Below are positions 36,263 to 48,128 of a stretch of 64,000 bases of DNA, piece after piece; position 1 is the first letter of the stretch; each line of letters starts with the position of its first letter. This DNA comes from Melanocharis versteri. Its lineage: Eukaryota; Chordata; Aves; Passeriformes; Melanocharitidae. The translations under genes and the position numbers were made by a program. The stretch spans positions 114,980-178,979 of the forward strand of contig VZTG01002906.1 in the NCBI GenBank assembly GCA_013397845.1, read 5' to 3'. The notes under the pieces were generated by a model, which had not been told where the DNA came from, made no database searches, and saw only the letters and a program-made list of their open reading frames with translations.

Positions 36263-36347
36263 CCTTTTCTTTTTCCTTTTTTTTTTGTTTTGGTGTTTGT
36301 TTGTTTGTTTATTTGTTTATTGTTGTGTTGGTTTTGAGGTTTTTTTA
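36263..36347. repeat. T-rich and (GTTT)n simple repeat
   Basis: A T-rich run is followed by GTTTGTTTGTTTATTTG units. It is low-complexity intronic sequence. Confidence 0.85.
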
Positions 36348-37010
36348 AACTCAATTTGAGCTCAGAAAATGCTCAAACTCTTTGAAGTGCTCGCTGGTAG
36401 TCTGGGAATATTCACTCCATGCTTGCTGACTTCTGGGCATTGACAGGAGAACAAACCCTTCCAAAGCACAAGAGATAAACACCTGCCTGGGCAGCCCTTG
36501 GCTTTCCCACAGCTTTGCCAGCCCTCACCACAGCCTTTCCCACATCCCTGCATCCCAGCGTGCTCCCAGCAGGCCCCGCACAGCCCAGGCACCTGCCTCA
36601 CCCAGAGCAGCCCCTTCCTGCTCTCATCCCCCCGGAAAGTGCATTTACAGGAGAAAAAGAAACATAAAGCCCCACGGGCCATTTCGATAGGGAGCAGAGC
36701 TGGGGTTTGTTTTGTTTCTTGGAGGGGTTTGGCTGTTTGATTTTTAGTGGTTGGCTTACTGATATTTTGCACTTTCCCCTAACAATAGTCACCTAAAACT
36801 GTTTGGAAAATGCAGATGTGCTGCCTTCTAGTGAAGGTTTATTGAAGAGAGGGGAGGGAAAGAGAAAAGTTTCCTGTAAAAGGCAACTGAACAGTGCCAG
36901 GTGGTACATCCTATTTTAATCCAAGTTTAATCCATTTTAATAGCAAAGAGCAGCACTGAAGATTAAATGGAATAATATACCTGACTGGGTTTTAGTGCAT
37001 TTTTTGTTTC

Positions 37011-37027
37011 TTTTTTTTTTTTTTTTT
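37011..37027. repeat. Poly(T) run
   Basis: Seventeen T residues occur in a row, an intronic simple repeat. No retroposon body was recognised on either side. Confidence 0.8.
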
Positions 37028-40000
37028 AATTTGAGGTTTCTATGTTAATATAGGATGGTGCCACACTATACACTGGGTGGCAGAAATTAATCTTGTCATG
37101 AATGTACTTCTCTGAAGGGCTGAGCCTTCCTGAGCCCTTAATTCGAGCTGATTGGACTGGCTCACTGTCATAGCAGCAGATTTTGGAATAGCAAAGTTGA
37201 ACCTTACTTGAACTTGTTGGCTACATTAGCAGTGTTTTTCTTTCTCACCCCCACCTCCATCCATGAATAATAATACCCAGTACCCCTTTTTAAAAAATCC
37301 TACCAACTATCCTAGTAACTGCCAAACAAACACACACTGACATCGCATGCTGGGGGAGAAGCACATTGAAGAGCCTGAGTTTTGTTTGGCAAAGATAGAA
37401 CTTGTCATTCCAGGGAAATGTGCAGTTTTGATGCCCTGGGAAACTCGGGATCTTCTGTCAGGCACATGGTCCCGTTATCTCACAGATCGAGCACACTGAG
37501 TGCCACAGCTTTGGGGTTTGCAAAACACACACAGCGTGTGGCCTGGGGCCAGGCCACTTCTGGTCTGCGCTCCTGCAGCCGCTGGGTAAAGCTCTGCCTC
37601 CCTCAGGCTGCATTATCCCTAACGAGCTCTGGCAGATGCTTCAGCCCCCTGCTCTGCCATCCAGACAAGCTGGTGAGACCCTTCCCTCGCCAGCTCGGGA
37701 GCCCAGACACGAACTGGGGCCGGAACGTGGCAGGCTCGGCTCTCGCTGCTGGAAATGCTGCTTGCTGAGCTGGGGGAGTCACCGCAGCCTCCCAGGGGCT
37801 CCTGGTGTTCCACACGCCTGCAGAAACGGGCACCTACTTCTGTGCTGCCGTTTGGCCTCGTCCTGAGGGCAGCATAAAATGGCAAAATGCCCAACAGAGC
37901 AGGATTTGCAAAGGGTCCCAGCTCCAACGTGGGCATTAAAACATGGCTTTTCAATGCACACAGTATCCAGCATCTCTCACTGACAGCACTTGTGACAGTC
38001 ACCTGCTGCCCGGTGCCACGTGCTGGACCTGGCCTGGTGGGAAGCTGCTCAGCAGGTTTGGAAATGAGACATGGGGTGAGCCCAGCACAGAGAGAAACCT
38101 GCTGCTGAGTGGGGAAAACAAGTCCAGTCCAAACTGGGAGCTGTTTAAAGAAGGCAAAATAATAAGGGAAAACCACTCAGCATGCCAGGGAAATAAGTTT
38201 ATAAGAATTACCAAGGGATCTAGGAATAACCTTTCAGTGGTTGCAGTCTGGCACAGATGTGAATGAGCATCCCTGGCAGCTGAGGGCTCTCTCTCCATGT
38301 GTTACATGGAATGAGCTGGCAATTCCCATGGCAGTCCTGAAAGGCCAGACTCATCACAGCAGCTAATATTGGCTAATTGCTTTCCTTTATTTCTTGGAAA
38401 GAAAAGAGCGTCCTAAGGGCAGTGACACTGGAGCCATGTGTCCCAATTAACCTGCTGCAGGTTGTGTCAATCTGCTCTCTCCTGCATCCCCTCCATGGGG
38501 CACAAAGCGTGTCTGCTCCCATGGCCACTCTCCCCTGGGAAAGAAAGAGGAAGGAAAAAATGTGCTGCTCTCTATTTATGATTGTCCTGCCTTTCCTGCA
38601 GCCGGGCTGAAGGGTCTGACTTTTTTCACCCTTACTCTCTTTCTCATTTCTCTGTCAATTGATTGCTCACTGCCAGAGGGCATTATTGGCTTCAAAAGCT
38701 TCATTTTCTAGTCCCTGAGCTGCTCATCTTCTCCTGGCTCATTGCTGTTACTGGAGGTCAGATCCAAGTCCCAGACTCATTAGGCTGTTTTGGGTTTGAC
38801 CTTGAGAGCTTCTTTTGCTCACTCCGTCACATGAAACAATCCTTTGATCATTGCAGGCACATACTTAAAAAAAAATAAATCCAGTGGGCAGAGATTATTT
38901 AATTATATCAGTGGTGAGTGGAAATAAGCTGGAACCAAAACATTCCTAGCCAGGTTTAAAGAATACCAGTGCCTGGGGGCACCCCTGCTCTCTGTGGTGC
39001 TGGGGGCTGTGGCACACACCAAAAACTTGCTTCAGTTCTGTAACTAATCAATTAACCTTATAAAAATTGTAGAAATCCTTTATCACACATATGCATGGTC
39101 ATATTTGTGCACCTGAAAGCTTTCATTAAAGAGTTGACTTTTATATTATCACTCTTAATACCGTTTGGAAAGTTTTGTGTTTTTATTCCAGGCAGCAGCT
39201 GCTGCTTTGAAGTCAGGCTCTGGCAGATGTTATTTTGGGGTATTTAAGCCAGGCTCTTACTGTCACCATCTCAGTGTTCTTGGCTTTGTTACTGTTTCTC
39301 TGTTTTATTATTCTGAAGAGAATCACTCTGTTAGTGTTCTTTTTCTGGCAAGGAAGGGCTGTGCCAGCACCAAGTGGCCGGACTCCAGGTGGCGGTGGCT
39401 CAATGCTCGAGTCCCCTCCTCCTGCTGCAGGCAGGTGCAGTGTCACCGGGATTTCCCTCCCGTGGCACCGGGGTTTGATGCCTCCCGTGCTGCCTCATGG
39501 AGCTCCCGAGCTGAGCTGCAGCCCTGTGGCCAAACCCTGCCAGAGGTTGCCCTGCCTGGGTGCGATGCTGGGGCCAGGTGAAAGGCTTGCACACGAGCGT
39601 GCACATCCCAGCTGGCCACGGTCTGCCCTGTCCCTGCCCTCACGGGGGTCTGTGGCACAAGACCTGGACTTCACAGAAAAGCCCCAGTCCTCGTTACAGA
39701 GCGAAAGCTGAACTCTCCATCAGGGTCACTGCGTGCCCGGGGTCACTGTGCCTGTCGCTGGCACTGCTGTGCTGCTGCACGGGGCTGGGTGCCAGCACGC
39801 CCAGCAGCACAGGCCAGGACCCAGCCTGGCTTCACCAAACTGTGCTGAGGGCAGCTGGGAGCAGCGTGGCAGGGAGCCAGGCCGGTCTCCTCCCATTGCT
39901 TCCAAGGGTTTATTAGTAAAGGTTGCTGCTGTGACGGTCTCTTCCTCTGAGCTGTCCCTAACTGTCCCCTGCAAGCCCCCACCCAATAGGTACCAAGGTA

Positions 40001-40276
40001 ATAGACCTGCCAAGGGTTCTACGCCTATATTTAAAAGCGTGACCCTAGTTTGGGAAGCATTTTGGGGGGCCAATCTGTAATTTGAAACAGTTTAAACATA
40101 TTTTTAAGTAATCCTGTAAAATACTGTGATGCCAAGCAAGAGCTTTGGGTCAAATTATACCCCCACAAAAATCCCAGCGTGCACAGGCAGCTGCTGGAGC
40201 TGTGACTGCGGCAGCCCCGGCGGGTGACACCTCAGGAGTGCAATCAAAGCTCGGGAAACCTGCGCGGCGAGGCCGC

Positions 40277-40410
40277 CCCGGGCTCCCTGTGCCCACCTGC
40301 CCGGGGTCCCTGTGCCCATTCTGCCCCAGAGCTGTGCCCCCCTGCCCGGGCTCCCTGTGCCCACCCTGCCCCGAGCTGTGCCCCCCTGCCCGGAGCTGAG
40401 CCCCCGCACG
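40277..40410. repeat. GC-rich minisatellite, unit near TGCCCGGGCTCCCTGTGCCCA
   Basis: Degenerate units alternate between CTGCCCGGGCTCCCTGTGCC and CTGCCCCGAGCTGTGCCCCC. About five units are visible. It is intronic and GC-rich, and it generates overlapping artefact frames on both strands. Confidence 0.8.
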
Positions 40411-43400
40411 GGGCACGACCCCGAACCACACTTTCACAGGAAAGAGCTTCAGAAGAGCCAAGTGTGTCTGCTTGCTGGGGGAGGTTTCTGGGCTGCTTCT
40501 CTTCCCAGTTCAGGCTGCTCCAAAAAATAAACACAGAAACCGCTCTGCACAATGTTTCTTGACACAAAGCCACTGCTCTGCTGCGTTGCTTGTGACAGTG
40601 CCACCATATAATATATGTTCCTTGTGCTCTCTGTTCTGACATTCCCAGCTTGAGGCCTAAAAGTTGACTTATTCCCCCTTTATCAGCCCTCTCCCACATC
40701 ACCTCCTATGGAGGCAGGAGTATAAAAACACTGAGCCTCGTTGCTAATGGCCTAAGCAAATGATTTAATCAGTGATGTAAAAGAAGTGATGAGCCTGTAG
40801 GATGGAAAAAATGCTGGATAGACAGTAAGACTAATGAGGTAATGTGTAAATCCAGGCATTTTCTAACAGATGGGCCATGGCAGAGTTGACATGTATATTA
40901 AAAGGGATATAAAAACATAGAAAAAACAATAGCTCGGGTTGGCCATAGCTTGATTTATGCAGTGGAAACATTTTTTCTTCAGAAGGTAAAGGCAAGAAAC
41001 ATCGAAGGCTATGCTTGGTAGTAAAGTCCCAGCACCGTGACTGGAGATGCAATGCCAATATCCAAGCACAGCTGGCTCTGCAGCTCGGGGGTGAGGCTGT
41101 CTCATGCAACAAATTTCCCTGGGCTCTGCAAGATAAACCAGCATCGCTGTCCCTACAAGGAGAGGGGAGCCAGACACCCTGAGACATCTCGGGGGACACC
41201 TGGGCGATGCCGAGGGGCACGGTGGCACCACACCAGTCCTGAGGCTGGGATGAGCCATTTGCTGCCCCCCAGGCCGGGCACTGCTTGGCAAGAGAGCCAA
41301 GAGACAGCTCCTGGGGCTGCCAAACGTGATGGGAGCACTGTGAGACTCCCAAAAACGCCAGCTGCTCAAGGGGAGGGCACCAGCGCTGGGGAGGAAAGGA
41401 GAACTCAGGGACGGGAGCACGGTTCACCATGGGATGGCTAATGAGGCAAGTCTCTATTTTTGCCTGCCTGCTCTTACTGGAGAACCCCTTGGAAATTCCT
41501 GGTGATGAAATGCAGAAAACCGTAAAGCAAAAACCCTGAGTCATCTGTCTCAAACTGTCATAGCAGCTTCCCCTGTCAATCCACATGACCCACTCAATTC
41601 TCATCCATTTTCTCCATTTTGGGGGAGTTGCGAAAAATAAATACAACCATTCCAACTGATTGGTTATAACATATGCTCAAACTGCAGTGATTTGGCCAAA
41701 TTCTCCTAAGGCTGTACCACATCTTAGGCTTTATATAATCCAGACAATAGCACCAGACACAATCAGGGGACTTGGTGTGCCCTCAGTGCTGCTGTGCCCC
41801 AGGCAGACAGGCCACAGCTCAGTGCTCTGCAGCAGCTCAGACAGGGGAAAAAATAATATAAAAAAAGAACATAGTTACTAATGTCATTTTCCATTGAGAT
41901 AGTGCATGAAATCAATCTATCATGCTAAATCTACAAGTCCCAAACTGTATACATAGGGTATATTAAGGGATTTGGAAAGATTAAGACTAGCTCCTACACG
42001 TCTATGTGTATATAAGCACCGATTGTTTTATCTGTGAATTACCTGCCGCTGCAGAAAAGGCAAAGATAAGGAAAGCAGCCTTGCTGGGAGCAGCATCAGT
42101 GGGAATGTTCGCTCAGAGCTGAGCCCTGCCTCTGCTCCTCGGGTAAAACGGTGCCGGAGGGGTGTTGCCCTCCAGAGCCAGGGGAGCCTGAGAGATGCCC
42201 CAAAGCAGCTGCCCCTCGCCCGAGTGCTCAGCGCTGTGCCAGCCTGTGCTCCCAGCCCTGCGGAGCCGCTGCTGCCCAGCCAGATGATGTCCCCTGCTAA
42301 CCAAGGTGTTCCCGACATCTCTGCCAACTGCCTCCTCCTCCAAAAAAATCACTGATCAGCTCCGTGTTAAAAAAATACAGCACTGATAAAATACGGCGTT
42401 AAAATGCCGTAGTGGCTGGAGCCAGTGGGAAGAAGCTCCTTGCTCAGAGCGGGAGGGGATCCCAGCGTGGCCTTCCCAGGCAGAAATTCCTTATGGAGCA
42501 CTTGGGACAGCCTGAAGGAGAGCTCAGGACTGGGTGCTTTTAGAACTCCCTCTTGTTTGTGGTGCAGCTCGCTCCTCCCCGTGCCCCGATAGCCACCAGG
42601 GTCGGTGGCCGTTCCGATAGGTGACCAAGGGCCCTGGCGGGGCTCTGCCTCTCGCAGGCAGCACCCGGCCCTCCTGTCTCTGCTGCTCTCAGCACACGCT
42701 GATGAACTGCCCGTTCAGGGGACACAGCCCTGCTCTCGCCTCGGGACCTGCTGCCCCCCGGAATTCCTGCAGGAAGGCTGGGGGATGAAGCAGCATCGCT
42801 GAGCTGGGGCAGCAGAGCTTCACCAGGGCTCACCTGGCAGAGCGCGCCTGGGCTTCAGTCCCAGGATTTGTCAGGGGAAGCGCTTGCAAGGGAAGATGTT
42901 CCCCGGGACAGCAGACACCGGCTGCGGCTGCCAGTGGCAAACCCCGGCCCCCGCGGGATGGAACACGTGCTGTTCCAGAGCGCTCACCTGGGCTGGCTCC
43001 AGCACACCTGTGCAAGGCAGGGGCCACTTCCCCAGCGCTCACAGCCTGGCAACTGCGGCTTAGAAAAAGCATCCTCTGGAAAGATTTTCCTACTGGGTGA
43101 AGGCCCATTACGAGGACTTCCTGGCTTAGGCAGCTGTATATAGCAGCAGTAATCCTATTATGCTTATCCTAAACTGTCCTCCACTGAGCAGTGAAATGGA
43201 CTTTACAGAACACTAGAAGCCTAATTAAGCCTCCAAGCCCGCTGCGAGCAGCTCAATTCTGCCTCTGTGCAGCCGCAGGGTCACGTTGTGATAGAAAACA
43301 CAAACACCTGTACCACACACACCCCAAAGGCTGTTCCCTGTCTTCAGTCAGCTGGTTCCAGTAAATGCAATCCAGTTCTTTGTAGGAAGAGCTGTCCTAC

Positions 43401-45048
43401 TAATTCTTTATCACTGAGAGCCCAAATCCATGCCCACATACCTATGGCAATAACTCTGCCCTCGCAAACAGCTGTGCCAAGGCTGAAGGCTGCTCCCACA
43501 CTTCTGTATTTTTGTTGCACAGCTGTGAGGATAAAGAAACCTGGTACTGATCAGTGGGGCCCTGAGCCTGGCCTTTCTGGAGAGGCTGTGTACAGAAGCA
43601 ATATTACACTACAGCCAGTGCAAGACAGCTGGGGTGCAGCAGCCCTGGAGCCGGGACAGCTGCCTCAGGCTGTGCCACGGGTGTCAAGGCAGATTGGAAC
43701 GGCCCAGCTGCTTCATTCCAGCTGCATGAGACTGGATGACAACACCCATGTTCCTCCCAAGCACCTTTTCACACCTGACAGTCTCTGAATTCCTCCAGAA
43801 AAAGCTGAATATCAAGGAGCGTTCCTGGGCAGAAACCAAAGGGATGACCAAGGGGAGAGCAGCTGAAGCTGGAAAGGGCTAAATGAGCGATTATCCTGAA
43901 ATATTAACATTGCTAACTAATGTCTTAAACACTGCTTTAAAAACCCCAACACAACTCTCAATCCTGCACACAGCACACGTCTCCCTGCTATGGCACTCTG
44001 TGTGATGCGTGCCCAGGCCTGGACAGGACCAGACCTGGCCTGAGGATGCCACAGCACATTTGCAGCACAGCAAGAGGTGCTGGCATCACCCTGCGCATGG
44101 CCAGCATGGCTTAACTGCTAACCACCACTAAACACGGATTTCTGTGACTTTTTTCAGAGCTTCCTTGAGCCTTTTCCTAATGGAGGGCACCTCTGACATT
44201 TAGCTCTAGAAATTAATATCTTCAAATGCTTGCTTTTTTGGTGTAACAGACTGAGACAGGCTAAATATTTGTGCTCTTGTCTTGCCTGGCTGGTAACCCA
44301 GATACTATTAGTGAAGCACAACTGGGTCATGAGAATTAATATTAGCATCTGCGTTAGCTGCTTTATTTACAGCACTGTAGCTGTCAAAAGTTGTGGTAGC
44401 TCAAAAGGAACACGGTTTATTCATGCTGACACTAGCAGTGGAATAGCTGGATGAAGGCTGGCTGGCTCCTCGGGACCAGGCTGGGCCCATGGCAAGCGCA
44501 GACCCCAGCTGGGCAAATGCCCTGTGAACAGTCTGGACAGTGTGGGGTGAGGGGCACAGCCCGTCCCAGTTCACATGGGCCAGCAAAAGCCTTGGCTGGC
44601 CACACAGCCTAACAACATCCACCGTTTTTTCACTGCCCCAAACCAGGGTGAGAGTTTCTGAAAGATCACAGGATGGAAGGACCCTTAGGTTATGGTTCAG
44701 TTACAAAAACTCTGATCACTGTTTCAGTATAATTAAGGAATTAATTAACTTCCAGCTCAGTAATTATGAAAGCTTCAGCCCCATGAAGTAGTGCCACATC
44801 CCACAGGTCCCTGGGGCCCAGCAGTGGTCAGCAGTGGGAACGCCCGCAGGTCCCGTCTGGAGCAGGGGGCAGCGCTCAGAGGGCTGTGAGTGCAGTCAGA
44901 CCGGCAGGAACCTGAGTGCACAGGGTCTGGGGACAGCACCACGACTGCTGCTTTTAGCCAGGGACCCGGAGGTGCAGTGCAGGGCGGGGTCCATCGGCCT
45001 CTCCCCACAGCACTGCCGCCTGGAGCTCTCCGACCTGCAGGTGCTCAC

Positions 45049-45149
45049 AGCTGAGAGTCACAGCTGAGAGTCACAGCTGAGAGTCACAGCTCAGTCACAC
45101 CTCAGTCACACCTGAGAGTCACACCTGAGAGTCACAGCTCAGTCACANA
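45049..45149. repeat. 13-bp minisatellite, unit AGCTGAGAGTCAC, with an unresolved base
   Basis: About eight units of AGCTGAGAGTCAC and its variants (AGCTCAGTCACAC, CTGAGAGTCACAC) lie in tandem. The array ends at a single N at 45148, so the true length may be longer than shown. Confidence 0.9.
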
Positions 45150-48033
45150 CGCACTGCAGGGACAGCCTCTGCCTCCACCCTGGAGCTGCTGTGACAGTGG
45201 CACTGCCAGCCAGGGCACCTCCTGCTGCCTCACCCCTGGGAGGTGCCACTGCCTGCTCGAGCAGCTGCCACTTCCCTGCCATGTTCTGTCTCCTTTCCGA
45301 AATCACCAGTGACCAAGAGCCAACCATCCTGTAAACAAAGCCAGTGCTGGGCTTCAACTTTGTATGAACTGAGAAAATGCAAATTTCTGAGTAACGGAAG
45401 TCTCAGCAAGGAGATCTTTAAATAACTATTGGCCGGGGGTTTTTTATCAGCAGAATTATTAGAAATGTTTTATCTATCAATAAAAATTGTGTCAACTTAT
45501 TGTCCAGTCTGTTCAGAAAAACCATGAACAAAGAAAACTAGAAAACAGTTTCACAAACTAACTTTACCAGGCAACAACACTGTCAGTTCCCTGGGTACCT
45601 AAAAGTCATGTTAGACCAGTCTAAAACAGCAGAGCAGCCTTTGAGACAGCCATCCCAGGCAGGAAAGGAGCTCGGGCTGGGCTCTGCTGGTGCCCAGGGG
45701 AGCTGCCCTTGCCTTGTGTCGAGGCCAGGGATGGAAAGAGCTTGGGAGCGACGAGGGCAGTGCAACACTGCAGTGAACGTCCCCCGGCTTCCCTTAACCC
45801 TCGTAACTGCATCGCTGACCCTCTCAGCACGTGGGTCAGGGAGATCACTGCCTGCCAGCAACCTGCACCAGGAATGCAGCTGCCCACCTGCTGCACAGCC
45901 CGGGGATCGCTGAACTGACCAAAGCAGGAACGGCATCCTCCCACACGGGCCACAGAAATTCTTACATTCCTCTTATATTCTTGTCTCAGTTGTTGTATGG
46001 ATAAATTCTTAAGCCATTATATCACAACAAAGGCAACATCTATTTTTTAAAATGAGGAATCTGGTGGTGCCAGAGCCAGAGGTATTGTTCTCTGTTGGAT
46101 TTGGATACATCAGCTGCTGAGTTTCTTTTTTCCTTCAGGACACACAATTAGCCATCTGGAAGCTTCATCAACACACCAAAACAGCAGCTATAATTGTGCT
46201 TATTAAATAAGAGTCTAAATCTGTCCCAGAGAAAGCAAAACTCTCCCTAGGACTGAGCATATGAACCTATGGCAACTCTGACCTCCCATAACCAGCAGTA
46301 ACTGGTGAGAGGAGGAACTGTGGCTGAAGCACGAATTTCAGAGTGCTGCTCTCAGCTTTGCCGGGTGCTGCCCCCAGCACAGACCCACTGCAGCCACCAG
46401 CCTGAGCACAAACATTCCCAAATTGCGAAATCCAGCAGTGACTTTCTCAAAATGTATTTTACACAGCGAGGTAATGCCAGCCCTTGGAATTCTACTGGTC
46501 TGCTTAGGCTGAGGATGAGCAGAGCAGCGGTGGGAGCAGGAGGACCTTCCCCCAGCCGTGACTTTGTCCTCGGGAGCAGCGCGGGGAGGCGCAGCAGGGT
46601 CTGCGCTTCGGCAAACACCCAGCCCCAACCGCACCCCGCCTGTTCCACTGCCTCATCCCTGCTCATTCCGCAAACCCAGACCCTGAAGATCCCATTGTGC
46701 ACATCCAGTGGCAGAAATTTGTCCCTAGAGGTTCTGATCACGTGTGGTAGCGGGCAATAGCTATTTGCATATAATCAAGTGTGATTAACCTTGAGCATAC
46801 ATTACTGCCGCCTCAGCTTTCCAGAAACCCCACCCTAGTCCCCCCAGCCCTGCTCACAGCAAACTGAATTTCCTTGAACAAGAAGGGCTTCCAGAGACCA
46901 AGGTGATGCTTCAGTGCACCCTCTCCCACAAGCATTTGCAAATCCCACCTAATGACTACACAGAATTCCTCCCAGCAGTAAAAGCTCCAGCAGTACACAG
47001 TAAAAGTACACAGTAAAAGGCACCCACATACTTGAAAATACAAACAAATGCTGCTCCTGGATCTGAGGAATGAGTTGGAGCTGTTCTGTTGCTCTCTGCA
47101 TTGCTGTTGTGGGGCCAAGAGATTGGTCCGGGGGCTGCTCTCCTCATCCAGAGGTTCATGGGAAGGAAACGCAGGAAGAATAGACAATATATGAAGAACT
47201 GGTGGAAAAAAAGAGTTGCTCTGGCTGGTTATTTCTGACAGAGGGCTCTGAGCTTCTGCTGGCTTTAGTTTTGCTAACTGTACTTTTTAATTTTGGCAAG
47301 GATGCCTGGAGCCCAGGAAAGGAATGCACTGTATATATAATTATAAATCAAAATATAATATAATACAATAAGTAAAATGAACACTGAAAAATACCACTCA
47401 CTAGCTGCATATGACATCTACCTAATTGTTCCAGGCTGTGAGTCACCGCTTGAATTAAAGAGGTGCAGCGAGGCAGTGGAGGGCCAGCTCTGCAAAGGCA
47501 GTCGGGCTCTGGCTCCCCTGGCACTACCTCGTGTTGAAGTTAAATCCAGATCCAACTCAGCTTCCCCCCAGGGCCCTGAGCTCAGCCCTGTCCCACTCAG
47601 CGCCCCATCAGAAACCTGAGCACCAGGCTGTACCTCCTGTGCTCTACAGGCAAAGAGTTAAATGCCTGAGAAATGCGATCACAGACCTGAGACGAGCCCG
47701 AAGCAGCGGAAGAAATCCCGGGCTGGGGCAGAGCTAAACATCACCGTAAAAGGCAGACACTGGAACTTCCAGGAGATGGACACCTACACCAGGGCAGTCC
47801 TTTCCCATAGGAAAAAAGGGAGAAAGAGAGGTTGTTGCCATGCCCTGAGGGCTGGAGCACATATTTGTGACTAGAGGAGCCAGTCCAAACTCTAATCCCT
47901 GCTCTGCCAGGCTGGAGCAAACCTTGCAGTGAGGGAAATGATCTGACAGTGCTGCTGAGCTTTAGTGCTGGGGCACGGGAGGCTGTGAGGAGCAGAAAAA
48001 GCTGGTGCAGTTGGTGTTTTTAAGTGACCACTT

Positions 48034-48128
48034 AATCATAGAATATCCTGGGTTGGAAGGCACCCACAAGGATCACTGAAGTGCAACTCCTGACCCTGCA
48101 CAGGACAGCCGCAAGAATCCCACCAGGT
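48034..48128 (-). mobile_element. CR1 LINE fragment (3' UTR part)
   Basis: The plus-strand words AATCATAGAATATCCTGGG, TTGGAAGGCACCCACAAGGA and CCCTGCACAGGACAGCC are the reverse complement of the well-known CR1 3' end, whose terminal repeat reads ATTCTATGATT. The insertion therefore lies on the minus strand. It is a short, 5'-truncated copy that is otherwise close to the usual consensus. The ends are approximate. Confidence 0.85.

Noticed and set aside
40831..41655. Open frame of 274 codons on the minus strand inside KCNB1 intron 1
   Set aside because: The protein has no recognisable domain and mixed, noncoding-like composition. Overlapping frames are open on the other strand, and there is no splice or promoter context. 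GC-rich intron sequence yields such frames by chance.
44650..44720. Possible third CR1 fragment (GATCACAGGATGGAAGGACC)
   Set aside because: Only a loose resemblance to the CR1 3' end over about 30 bases, without the terminal repeat.
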